46,916 bases of DNA from an uncultured Clostridia bacterium (GTDB lineage: Bacteria; Bacillota; Clostridia; Christensenellales; Borkfalkiaceae), in the NCBI GenBank assembly GCA_947629695.1, contig CANREQ010000003.1:1-46916 (forward strand). The letters are read 5' to 3'. The number at the start of each line of letters is the position of its first letter. The stretch's first letter is position 1. Of the stretch, positions 16,601 through 23,663 are shown piece by piece. The translations under genes and the position numbers were made by a program. The notes beneath the pieces are model-generated. The model saw only the letters and a program-made list of their open reading frames with translations. It did not search any database and was not told the DNA's origin.

Positions 16601-17393
16601 AGCGGATGCGGATTGCTCCTTATCCATAACCGGCGGAAACGGCGGCAACGGGGCCGATGGATTAAATGGAAGTAATGGAGATAATGGACCTACAAAAACT
16701 GGCGGTGATGCGGATCGCTCTGCTCGTGCAGGTAAACCTGGAAGAGACGGAACTGACGGTAAAAACGGGACAGATGGCGGCAATGCTGCAGTTGTGCAAA
16801 ATTTAATAATAAATTCTGGGATAATAAAATTTGTCGGTGGCAACGGTGGTAACGGTGGCCGCGGTGGTAATGGCGGTAACGGCGGAAACGGCGGCAACGG
16901 TGATAACTATATGGTTTTTAAATATCGTTGGGGAGGTTACGGCGGTGACGGCGGCAATGGTGGTAATGGCGGCAAAGCCGGTAAAGGCGGAAGTGCTATT
17001 GAATGTTCGATAATCGACATTACAGGCGGTAGTGTAACTTTTGAGGTGGGAAAATGTGGCAACGGCGGTAATGGTGGTAATGGAGGCAATGGAGGCAAAG
17101 GCGACGATGATAATTGGATTACCAACAACCCGGGTGCTGATGGCGGCAATGCTGGTAATGGTGGTAATGGAGGTTCATGCTATAGTGAGCAAACGCAAAG
17201 TAGTATAGAAAGTAAACTAACCAAATATGGGGGTATAGTTACATATATTATTTCAGGTAAATCGCCTTCCAAAGGTGCTGGCGGCTCAGCCGGCGAGGTA
17301 GGCAAAGCAGGTAAGAATGTTCAAGGCAATATCTATGGTAAAAATGGTGCTCTCGGATATCCCGGCAAGGACGGCAGTATACTTTCAAGATAA
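13641..17393 (+). CDS. Membrane-anchored mosaic protein: TPR-like N terminus, LRR-like domain, eight helical repeats, glycine-rich tail
   Basis: A 1250-residue protein. Residues 18-130 are cytoplasmic and TPR-like (AQNYIKNGKFKRAKKIYKRIL). One membrane segment (about 140-160, CVIALGFVGLYGYWGYS) makes it a type II membrane protein with no cleavable signal. Outside follow an LRR_5/BspA-like part (about 194-350, with IGEKAFADCSSLTNVTF), then eight tandem repeats of about 56 residues (about 375-805), each built as I..IG.(V/I)T..S...I..AE.AY..L....+..V.NY..L..A. Next comes a beta-rich region and a Gly/Asn-rich tail with many GGNGG units (about 998-1250). The repeats probably form a long helical stalk and the tail a polyglycine-II or collagen-like fibre. 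An extracellular adhesive or structural role is inferred. The ribosome site is AAGGAG, 10 bases upstream. Confidence 0.85.
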   Translation: MGKTKRDGQAVTVSDEVNTEELLISAQNYIKNGKFKRAKKIYKRILKADPECAHAYWGLLHCRFKAFDDYDLVKRGKKLDKTNEYYKACSLAEEGDDYNLKKQIRDVRSAHISKNTRNFDRSNYKEYRYNTKWKRTAKRSFAALCVIALGFVGLYGYWGYSNQLSYTVEDNRATLSGSNLFFRYLAPDDIEVDEYDDYPIVAIGDGALQNSKLKTVELAPSVNEIGVCAFAGSKNLTEVKFLGSSVAIGEKAFADCSSLTNVTFFGANWATTTATGGYYNSYGSVSIGKGAFENCVSLQSITLKGLTELGDNAFDGCANLKEVYLDGKADIKIGKGVFDNVSPDIVVRIPTIEEDLYDSLMDEYDDLKFETYTRNRVEEVSYFIDQIGDITITSLIAIEKAEELYGKLTSSERAQVTNYSDLVDARAVYTAVLAINRIGEVTVYSETHIKKAEEAFNALTDRQKEKVCNRGALTDAVAVFNVMKRINDIGTVSVQSKNAIDNAFAAYEKLTDGKKEMVTNYSSLLEARDTYKVCVVTDSIGRIGTVTENSAALIEQAEKAYNGLEEELRPKVSNYKTLQDAKLLYNTVVAIAKLKTITYQSMSLITAAEKLYNALAEDLKGKVSNYSLLESARDIFAVVDMIADLGTITLQSGAGISQAESAFGALSVTDQNRVGNRSTLKDARAIYDVMAMIDSIGGTAENNRQKVEEAKDAYDSLTPAQQNKVTNYGTLKTAIGELQISDAEKLIDDIGQVTLESRDKITKAESACRALDFELQQKVENYSVLLTARSIYDALVAIGGLGSVTVGKGTQYNYDTLTSESADKLNQSTFRNSIDSLTFSGYKAIGQSVWMAVFPKLDYVRYDFTAATAPSEFTVPAGNLTYVLVGSAVNNYTMKITAQKGSDVHLGFENFALQNGSLPIDLTNASSAYISFSGNCSVTATSGGYGAIKANDCTLTLSKATVTVKAADGGAGIAGGNGLETKDLTIKADADCSLSITGGNGGNGADGLNGSNGDNGPTKTGGDADRSARAGKPGRDGTDGKNGTDGGNAAVVQNLIINSGIIKFVGGNGGNGGRGGNGGNGGNGGNGDNYMVFKYRWGGYGGDGGNGGNGGKAGKGGSAIECSIIDITGGSVTFEVGKCGNGGNGGNGGNGGKGDDDNWITNNPGADGGNAGNGGNGGSCYSEQTQSSIESKLTKYGGIVTYIISGKSPSKGAGGSAGEVGKAGKNVQGNIYGKNGALGYPGKDGSILSR

Positions 17394-17422
17394 CAGAAAT
17401 ATCATAATAATTAAATCCATTC

Positions 17423-17456
17423 AAAAGGCGGGCGCGGGATTGCGCCCGCCTTTTGA
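17423..17456 (+). terminator. Intrinsic terminator after the mosaic protein gene
   Basis: AAAAGGCGGGCGC (17423-17435), a 6-base loop, GCGCCCGCCTTTT (17442-17454). Confidence 0.85.
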
Positions 17457-17476
17457 AAAATTTTTGTTTCAAACTG

Positions 17477-17505
17477 TTGCTATTTTGCGGAATTAGTGTT
17501 ATAGT
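17477..17505 (+). promoter_or_regulatory. Promoter of the small gene at 17557
   Basis: TTGCTA (17477-17482) and TATAGT (17500-17505) with a 17-base spacer. The following leader shares AAAAGTCGGAAGT (17514-17526) with the leader of the mosaic gene (13612-13624). Confidence 0.45.
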
Positions 17506-17556
17506 TATTTTATAAAAGTCGGAAGTCCGCATTTTCCCGAAAAAAAGGAGTAGATC

Positions 17557-17787
17557 ATGAAGGGAACAACAAGCCGTTTTAATTTCAATATATTTGTCGG
17601 CAGGCATAAAATAGGGCCTGTCAAGGCTTTGGCTTTGCGGATCGGCGGTTTGTCCGGCTTAATGAGTGTGTCTGATGTTCTGTGCGGCGCGGATTATATC
17701 CGCAAAGCCGGCGATTGGGGTTCTGCTATGCCGTATTTTACCGCTCAGGGCAATTTCACGGTGCGACAACGGAAGGTTTCGGTTTGA
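17557..17787 (+). CDS. Small protein of unknown function
   Basis: A 76-residue frame that I do not recognise (MKGTTSRFNFNIFVGRHKIG...). Support for its being real is positional: a candidate promoter at 17477, an AAAAAAAGGAG ribosome site 6 bases upstream, and a hairpin with T-runs at 17826-17870 after the stop. No signal peptide is clear. A moderately hydrophobic stretch (VKALALRIGGLSGLMSVSDVL) could be a membrane-associated helix. Its leader shares 13 bases with that of the upstream mosaic gene, suggesting coordinated control or a duplicated leader. It could still be a non-coding transcript. Confidence 0.45.
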   Translation: MKGTTSRFNFNIFVGRHKIGPVKALALRIGGLSGLMSVSDVLCGADYIRKAGDWGSAMPYFTAQGNFTVRQRKVSV

Positions 17788-17825
17788 AAACGTTTACTTG
17801 TTGATAATTCAATCAATGTGTAAAG

Positions 17826-17870
17826 GCGCTTCGGATCGAAAGGTCCGGGGCGTTTATTTTGTCGTTTTTT
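17826..17870 (+). terminator. Probable terminator after the small gene
   Basis: GCGCTTCGGATC (17826-17837) pairs with GGTCCGGGGCGT (17842-17853) using several G-U pairs, followed by TTTATTTTGTCGTTTTTT. Confidence 0.55.
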
Positions 17871-17950
17871 ATTTGACCGCAATTGCCCGCGCGCGGGCGT
17901 ATAATCGGGGTGCAAAGGAAAAAGTGTGGAAATCACGGGAGGAAAAGAAG

Positions 17951-18247
17951 ATGGAAGAGAAATTACGCAAGACATTATTCGATGAAGAAAACAGGGACAA
18001 CCTCTTGCTGGATAACGGCAACGGGCTCGTGATGAGTTTCGGTCAGGTGTATGCGACCGAACGCGAGGACGGGATATATTGCATATTGCGTCCCCTCGAC
18101 AGCGTTGAGGGGTTATCTCCGCGCGCCGCGTTGGTATTTTCGGTGGACGACGACGGGGTGTTCCGCGCCGTAAAGGACAAGAAAATATCCGAAGGCGTAT
18201 TCAAGGAGTATTACAAGGCAGTGGAATTGGCGAACAGAGGTGAGTAA
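17951..18247 (+). CDS. DUF1292-like small protein at the head of the chimeric protease operon
   Basis: A 98-residue protein (MEEKLRKTLFDEENRDNLLL...) with a beta-rich core, LLLDNGNGLVMSFGQVYATEREDGIYCILRPLD, resembling the DUF1292/YrzB pattern also encoded at 32361 in this window. The start at 17951 has GGGAGGAAAAG 6 bases upstream; the frame is open further upstream but without a ribosome site. Its stop is 2 bases before the ATG of the chimeric ATPase gene, so the two are translationally coupled. A function as a small partner or substrate-presenting protein of the protease is possible but is inference. A TATAAT at 17900-17905 may be its -10 box, but no well-spaced -35 is present. Confidence 0.72.
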   Translation: MEEKLRKTLFDEENRDNLLLDNGNGLVMSFGQVYATEREDGIYCILRPLDSVEGLSPRAALVFSVDDDGVFRAVKDKKISEGVFKEYYKAVELANRGE

Positions 18248-18249
18248 AG

Positions 18250-21081
18250 ATGAAGGTTGTTAAAAGTCCGGATATATACGTAAACGTAAACGGAAAGACC
18301 CCCGAGTATACCCAAGCGAAATTCGGCGCGGACTATTCCGCCATCGAGGAGCTGGACAGGCGGCTTGCCGAAGTCGAGGGGCAATCCTATGCCGTACAGG
18401 CCTCGAAGGAATATCTCTTCGGCATAAACAACCGCGAAAATGCAAAGGGAGTGGGCGGGCTTTTGACCTTCATCGGGCCGCCCGCGTGCGGCAAGACGAT
18501 GGTGGGAGAAAAAATCGCCGAAGCGCTTCACCGCCCCTATCTGCGCCTCGACATGAGCGCTTTCAACGACCGTGAAATAGGTTTGTGTGAGTTGTTCGGG
18601 GTGCAACAGTCGTATAAATCCGCGTCGGAGGGTCTGCTCACGAGCTATGTGGAGGAGCACCCCCTTTGCGTCTTGCTTCTGGACGAGTTCGAAAAATCCC
18701 ATCCCAATGTGCAGAGCCGCTTTTTGTCCATATTCGACAGGGGCTCTACGCGGGATATGTACACGGAGCGCGACGTCTCCTTCCGCGACGTGATAGTAAT
18801 AGTTACGATGAACCTCGGCTCTGCCATATACAATAAATCTATCGCGGCCTACAATTTATCCGCCACGCCGCAAAAGACGATAGTGCAGGCGATGAAGACG
18901 GAGATAAATCCCCAGACGGGCGCGCCGTACATAACCGAGGCGTTGGTGTCGCGGCTCGCACAGGGCAGGATAATGCTTTTTAACAGGCTTCGCCCCGAAG
19001 TCATGTGCAAAATAGCCGTAAACGAGCTGAATTTGCAGGCGCAATACTACTTTGACAATTACGGCATAACGTTTAAGACGAGCGCGTGGAACCTCGCCGA
19101 GCTCGTGCTGTACAGCCTGGGGGAAAACGCGGACGTGCGCATGGTCAAAAACAGGATAAGGGAGTTTTTCGAGGTCAACATGGAGAGGCTTGTAAAGGCG
19201 AGCCTTTCGTCAGGGCGCGAAGCGTTCACCGAGGTGGAGATAGACATCGACCTCGACGGTCTGCCCGCCGACGTAGAAGAGCTGTTCTTCGGCAAGAACA
19301 ATCTCCGCGTGATAGTCTGCTGTAAGGACGGCGACAGGGAGAAATTCATAAGCGCGTTCGACGGCAAGGCGGAGATAGTGTTTGCGGACGGGAACTTGGC
19401 GGCGGCCGCCGCGGACGGCGATATATCGGCGGCGGTAATAGACGCGGACGTGGGCGACAAGCTGTTTTGGGAGATAACCGGGCGGGAGATCCCCGTATAC
19501 GTCTATGTGACGGACGACGACGGCGCGATGAAGTTGCAGCGCTTCTCGGATAAGGGCGCAACGGAGTGCCGCTCCGGCGCGGGCTTTGACGAGGAGTGGC
19601 TGAAAGATATTTTAAACGGCATGAATATTTCGGCTATAACGCAGACCATCTACCGCGCGAACAAGGTGGTGGCATTCGATACGCTCTATTCGTTTGGGGA
19701 GGGCCGCACCGCCGTCATCGACATAACCGGCATAAAGCTTGTGACCGCGAAGGACGCGGACGATTTGGACAGATTCGTATCCGCAAGGCAGACTCCCAAC
19801 GTGCGACTTGACGACGTGTACGGCGCGAAGGACGCGAAAAAGGAGATAAAAAGCGTAATAGAAGTCCTCAAAAACTTCAAAAAATACAGGCGGATAGGCA
19901 TGCGCCTGCCCCGCGGGGTGCTCCTCGGCGGCGCGCCGGGAACGGGCAAGACAATGCTCGCAAAGGCGATCGCCACCGAAGCGGACTTGCAATTTATTCA
20001 GTGCAACGCCTCGGAGTTTTCCCAAAAATACGTCGGCGAGGGTGCGCGGCTCATGCGCGAGACGTTTGCCACGGCGAGGAAGTATGCGCCCGCAATAGTC
20101 TTTATAGATGAGGTGGACAGCTTCGCAAAGGCGCGGCAGGGCTCCGACAGGGAGAGCAATGCCGAGGTTTTAAACGCGCTTTTATCCGAAATGGACGGCT
20201 TCGCGGACAATTCCCAAACGCCCGTGTTCGTCGTGGCGGCCACCAATTTCAACGTAAAAAAGGGGGAAACGCTTTTAGACCCCGCCTTTATCCGCCGCTT
20301 CGACAGGCAGATAGAGATCGACTTGCCCGATTTGGAAACGCGCAAGGCGTATCTCGCGGATAAGCTGAAATTGTATCGCTCCGAAGTGTCCGAGAGGGTG
20401 GCGGAAAACGTGGCCAAGCGCTCCATAGGCTGGTCGCTCGGAGAGGTTGACGTGGTCATTCAAAACGCGTTACGTGCGGCAATATGCGGCAACGAAGGGG
20501 GTTTTATAACCGACGAAACGCTCAACGAGGCGTTCGAGGAATACTCGAGCGGAGAGAGCAGGGAGCGCGACGAAAAGGCCCTGCGCGGCACGGCCTTCCA
20601 CGAGGCGGGTCATGCCGTGGTTGCGGCAATGCTCGGCATTATGCCCTCGTACGCCACGATAGTCGCGCGCGGGGACTATGGCGGCTATGTATACTACGGC
20701 GACGAAAAGGTGACAAAGCTTTCAAAGCAGGACAGCCTCAACAGGATATGTATAATGATGGCGGGCAGGGCCGCGGAAGAGGAGCAGTTCGGCGAAGAGG
20801 GGATAACCTCGGGCATAAGCGGCGATTTGAAGGCGGCGACCGAGCTCGCGACGAGCATGCTCTGCGACTACGCGATGGACGGTGAGTTCCCCATTTATGT
20901 GGAGCCCTCCAAGCGCGGCGAAACTTACGTGACCGAGCGCGTCGCAAAGATAATAAAGGAGCAATCGGAGCGCGCGGGCGGGATAATAAAGGCAAACGCG
21001 GACAAGGTGCGCGCCGTCGCCGAGGCGCTGTTGGATAAGGTCAGCCTCGACGAAGTCGATTTAAAGGAAGTTTTGAAGTAA
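18250..21081 (+). CDS. Chimeric AAA+ protease: ClpA/B-type ATPase domain + FtsH-type ATPase + M41 zinc peptidase
   Basis: A 943-residue fusion that matches no standard family length. Residues about 35-365 are a ClpA/ClpB second-ring-type ATPase: Walker A GPPACGKT (about 76), Walker B VLLLDEFEKSHPNVQ (about 140-150) and the sensor strand VIVIVTMNLGS. Residues about 366-530 are an alpha/beta linker with a faint receiver-like look. Residues about 520-780 are an FtsH-type ATPase: GGAPGTGKT (about 560), IVFIDEVDS (about 616) and DPAFIRRFDR (about 676). The peptidase has the zinc motif HEAGH (about 784) and the third ligand in SGISGDLKAATE (D about 859). FtsH's N-terminal membrane helices are absent, so this should be a soluble protease. 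Both ATP sites look intact. It would form a double-ring hexamer that unfolds and degrades proteins; substrates are unknown. Confidence 0.9.
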   Translation: MKVVKSPDIYVNVNGKTPEYTQAKFGADYSAIEELDRRLAEVEGQSYAVQASKEYLFGINNRENAKGVGGLLTFIGPPACGKTMVGEKIAEALHRPYLRLDMSAFNDREIGLCELFGVQQSYKSASEGLLTSYVEEHPLCVLLLDEFEKSHPNVQSRFLSIFDRGSTRDMYTERDVSFRDVIVIVTMNLGSAIYNKSIAAYNLSATPQKTIVQAMKTEINPQTGAPYITEALVSRLAQGRIMLFNRLRPEVMCKIAVNELNLQAQYYFDNYGITFKTSAWNLAELVLYSLGENADVRMVKNRIREFFEVNMERLVKASLSSGREAFTEVEIDIDLDGLPADVEELFFGKNNLRVIVCCKDGDREKFISAFDGKAEIVFADGNLAAAAADGDISAAVIDADVGDKLFWEITGREIPVYVYVTDDDGAMKLQRFSDKGATECRSGAGFDEEWLKDILNGMNISAITQTIYRANKVVAFDTLYSFGEGRTAVIDITGIKLVTAKDADDLDRFVSARQTPNVRLDDVYGAKDAKKEIKSVIEVLKNFKKYRRIGMRLPRGVLLGGAPGTGKTMLAKAIATEADLQFIQCNASEFSQKYVGEGARLMRETFATARKYAPAIVFIDEVDSFAKARQGSDRESNAEVLNALLSEMDGFADNSQTPVFVVAATNFNVKKGETLLDPAFIRRFDRQIEIDLPDLETRKAYLADKLKLYRSEVSERVAENVAKRSIGWSLGEVDVVIQNALRAAICGNEGGFITDETLNEAFEEYSSGESRERDEKALRGTAFHEAGHAVVAAMLGIMPSYATIVARGDYGGYVYYGDEKVTKLSKQDSLNRICIMMAGRAAEEEQFGEEGITSGISGDLKAATELATSMLCDYAMDGEFPIYVEPSKRGETYVTERVAKIIKEQSERAGGIIKANADKVRAVAEALLDKVSLDEVDLKEVLK

Positions 21082-21094
21082 GGGGGAGAAAGCC

Positions 21095-22228
21095 ATGTGC
21101 GAAAGATCGGACAACAATTTATACAGAATAGTGCTGACCTTCCTCAACGAGGGCAGGAAGACCTTCAATTTCGAAGAACTGAATAAACTTTCCAACGACG
21201 AAGTGAGCCCCATTGACCTCTACGACGCGCTTAACAGGCTGAGGGAAGATAAGATCCTCACCGTCACGGGCAAGGACCAATTCGGCATAAACGTCGATAT
21301 AAGCTCATTCAGAAGTTATGTCTTAAAGCGCACCGCGACGGACGAGGAAGGCGGGGAGAGCCGAAAAGTAAGCGTGGACGACATATTCGGCTCTTCCTGG
21401 ACGGCGATCTGCCCGGACGAGAGCCCCATCGAAGATTTCATAGAGAAGATGAAAAGGGAAAGGTCGGGGGAGAACGTGCTCTGGGGGGATAACTTTGACG
21501 ACGATGATGAGGACGAAGATGATGACGATAGCGACGATGACGAGGACGATGACGAGGACGATGACGACGGGGAAGAAAACGGCGGGGACGACGAGGACGA
21601 TGATTTCGGGCTGAAAATGAGGGTTCTGAAGTTTTGCATAAGGGAAAAAGCGGCTTCCGTCTCGCTGATACAGCGCCACTTCCCGATAGGATACCTGAAA
21701 TCCTGCAAAATGTTGGATTGGCTGGAGGAAAATCATTTTATCTCCTCTCAAGGCGGAATGAAGCCGCGAAAGGTGCTGATAAACAGGAAGGACTTCGAAA
21801 GGATTTTCTGCGTGCCATTTGACGAAGGGTGCGCGGGCAAAGAGGAGGAAAGAAGGTTTGACGGCAGGTGCCTTGTGAGCCGCGCCTCCGTCTTTGCAAA
21901 GAGGAAGGCCATGCAGGATTTGGTCAACGTTTTAAGCCTCGCCGCGCGGAAAAAGAGCGCGCCTATAACCGAAAAAGCCCAGCCCAACCGCTCGCTTTGG
22001 GAGGATAAGGAATTGGAGACGGCGGTTATGGACAGGGTGGAAAGATTGGTGAAATCGGATACCCGCATGGGCAGGCAGGGCGCGATAAAAAAGGCGGAGG
22101 CCTATCTCGAGGCCGTGCGCGACACTCACGACGCCAAAGCCGTGCAGTTGTACGAGCGCATCGTGTACGAGCTGAAGAGCGTATCCGATAATTTCTACCG
22201 CAAGCTTAAAAGGTACATTTGCGGTTAA
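21095..22228 (+). CDS. Acidic partner protein with FtsK-gamma-like winged helix
   Basis: A 377-residue protein 13 bases downstream of the chimeric protease. Residues 1-75 look like a winged helix (FNFEELNKLSNDEVSPIDLYDALNRLREDKIL). Residues about 135-171 are almost only Asp and Glu. Residues about 173-230 match the FtsK gamma domain: KAASVSLIQRHFPIGYLKS, then MLDWLEENHFISSQGG and KPRKVLI. In FtsK that domain reads KOPS DNA sequences and contacts XerD; no FtsK motor is present here. The C-terminal 140 residues are helical and basic. It may be a DNA-reading adaptor that delivers substrates to the protease, or a regulator of the operon. This role is inferred only from domain and neighbourhood. 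The ribosome site is GGGGGAG. Confidence 0.82.
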   Translation: MCERSDNNLYRIVLTFLNEGRKTFNFEELNKLSNDEVSPIDLYDALNRLREDKILTVTGKDQFGINVDISSFRSYVLKRTATDEEGGESRKVSVDDIFGSSWTAICPDESPIEDFIEKMKRERSGENVLWGDNFDDDDEDEDDDDSDDDEDDDEDDDDGEENGGDDEDDDFGLKMRVLKFCIREKAASVSLIQRHFPIGYLKSCKMLDWLEENHFISSQGGMKPRKVLINRKDFERIFCVPFDEGCAGKEEERRFDGRCLVSRASVFAKRKAMQDLVNVLSLAARKKSAPITEKAQPNRSLWEDKELETAVMDRVERLVKSDTRMGRQGAIKKAEAYLEAVRDTHDAKAVQLYERIVYELKSVSDNFYRKLKRYICG

Positions 22229-22313
22229 TTTAAAGGCGGAAGAATATGCCCGAGGCGGAAAGGCGTGTTAAAAGCCAAAAAAGCGCCTGCCAACCGGGCG
22301 CAGAGGTGAGAAA

Positions 22314-22640
22314 ATGGAGGAAGAGCGGGAGTTTATCTACATGACAATAGAAGTCGATACATACTCCAAGTGCATGCGGCTTTATTTGGATTACGACAAA
22401 AACCGCGCAGAATTGAACAATAAGCCCTTTAAAATGGACGCGCGCCGCTTTTATAACGACCTCGTGCCCATCATATCCCCGTGGCAATGCGACATGGGCG
22501 GGAGCAATACGCGCGACGGAATGGCGTATTATATAAAAATCGAAAAGGACGGGCGGGAGCGCGTCTACAGGGGCAGAAACAGTTTCCCGAAAAACTTCCG
22601 CCGCTTTTTGGGCCTCTTGGGCGAATACGGCCTGTGGTGA
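22314..22640 (+). CDS. Unknown protein, last gene of the chimeric protease operon
   Basis: A 108-residue protein with no family I recognise. It has a predicted beta-rich first half (EFIYMTIEVDTYSKCMRLYLDYD), a conserved-looking centre (LVPIISPWQCDMGG) and a basic C-terminal helix (RNSFPKNFRRFLGLLGEYG). No signal or membrane segment. The ribosome site AGAGGTGAG is 6 bases upstream. It lies 85 bases after the acidic partner gene with no terminator between, and a clear terminator follows at 22695, so it probably belongs to the same transcript. Confidence 0.65.
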   Translation: MEEEREFIYMTIEVDTYSKCMRLYLDYDKNRAELNNKPFKMDARRFYNDLVPIISPWQCDMGGSNTRDGMAYYIKIEKDGRERVYRGRNSFPKNFRRFLGLLGEYGLW

Positions 22641-22694
22641 CCGCGGGCCGATAATTTACATAGCGCGCGGCGGGCATGCGGCCGCTTTTGACAT

Positions 22695-22736
22695 ATGCGC
22701 CCCGAAAGTTATAGCTTTCCGGGGCGCATAGTTTTA
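22695..22736 (+). terminator. Intrinsic terminator of the chimeric protease operon
   Basis: ATGCGCCCCGAAAG (22695-22708) pairs with CTTTCCGGGGCGCAT (22715-22729) with one bulged C, then AGTTTT. Confidence 0.75.
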
Positions 22737-22874
22737 CTGATTTTAACCGCGCTTATTTTATATCAAAACGCCGTAAAAGGGCGCAATTATGCGCTTTTTC
22801 GGGCGGGGAAAATTATAGTTGGGATTTGAAAAGGTTTGTGATAGAATGTAGAAAACCCGAAAAAGAGGCAGGCT

Positions 22875-23654
22875 ATGGATAAACGGTTAAAAGAATTATG
22901 GGAACGGGCGGTGAAGAGGAAGGCAAAAAATATAATGTTTCCGCAATTCACAAAGGAAGAAAAAATAAGGTTTAAGCGGGAAGCGGATATAATAGAGCAG
23001 ACGGGCACGACCGAGCAGATTTTATCTTTTATAGAACAAGCCGACGAGGCGCGCAAAAAGGGGAGGTTTTACGCCGAGGGCGAAGCGAATTGCAGTTTTT
23101 TATTGTACGCCGCCGGCGCGACGAAGGTAGACCCCATTTTTGTAAGGTCGCCGTTTGAACTTTTCATAAATCCGTTGACCGAAAATAAGCCCGCGTATAA
23201 TATAGTTTTTGCCGATAAGCCCGAATTTCCCCTTGAGGACGATGGAATGGATTATGACAAATTTATAATAAAGTGGGCGGTAAAGCACGGAATTATAAAA
23301 AAAGAGCAGTTAAAGACAAGCGACTTTTATCCGCCCGCGCAAAATTATCAGTTTGTCTGCGAGGTGCTCTCCGAATCCAACGGAAATATAGTCTGGTACG
23401 AACAGGCGATAGAGCTTTTATGCCGCATAGGCGGATTTACATATGCCGAAGCCGACCTCTTGCGGCGGGAAATAAAGGGTAACGAGTGCATGTTCCCGGA
23501 GCAGAGGAAAAGATTTTTAAATCATGCGGTGCAGACGGGATACAGATGGGCAGACGCGGACAGATATTTTCATTATATCTTCCAATCGCTTTTAAGCGGC
23601 AATTTAAAGCTGAAAGCCCACGCAGTCGCCACCGTGTTCGGGAGAAGAGTTTGA
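22875..23654 (+). CDS. Miniature, catalytically dead DnaE (DNA polymerase III alpha)-like protein
   Basis: A 259-residue protein that lines up in order with the palm and fingers of bacterial DnaE, with most of the palm deleted. RFKREADIIEQTG corresponds to the DnaE segment before the GRGS loop; EANCSFLLYAAGATKVDPI matches SAAGSLVAYALGITDLDPL; FELFINPLTENKPAYNIVF matches FERFLNPERVSMPDFDIDF; and YEQAIELLCRIGGFTYAEAD followed by LLRREI matches the fingers EQ...GY...AD.LRRA. The DxD metal site of the palm is replaced by NIV, and PHP, beta-binding and OB parts are absent, so it cannot polymerise. It may have become a nucleic-acid or nucleotide sensor. It starts a tight operon with kptA. Assignment is by eye but over several collinear blocks. 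Confidence 0.75.
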   Translation: MDKRLKELWERAVKRKAKNIMFPQFTKEEKIRFKREADIIEQTGTTEQILSFIEQADEARKKGRFYAEGEANCSFLLYAAGATKVDPIFVRSPFELFINPLTENKPAYNIVFADKPEFPLEDDGMDYDKFIIKWAVKHGIIKKEQLKTSDFYPPAQNYQFVCEVLSESNGNIVWYEQAIELLCRIGGFTYAEADLLRREIKGNECMFPEQRKRFLNHAVQTGYRWADADRYFHYIFQSLLSGNLKLKAHAVATVFGRRV

Positions 23655-23663
23655 TCGGACATT

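Noticed and set aside
22245-22343. 32-residue frame overlapping the start of the gene at 22314
   Set aside because: It has a fair ribosome site but no recognisable protein, and it overlaps a better supported gene; it may at most be a coupling leader.
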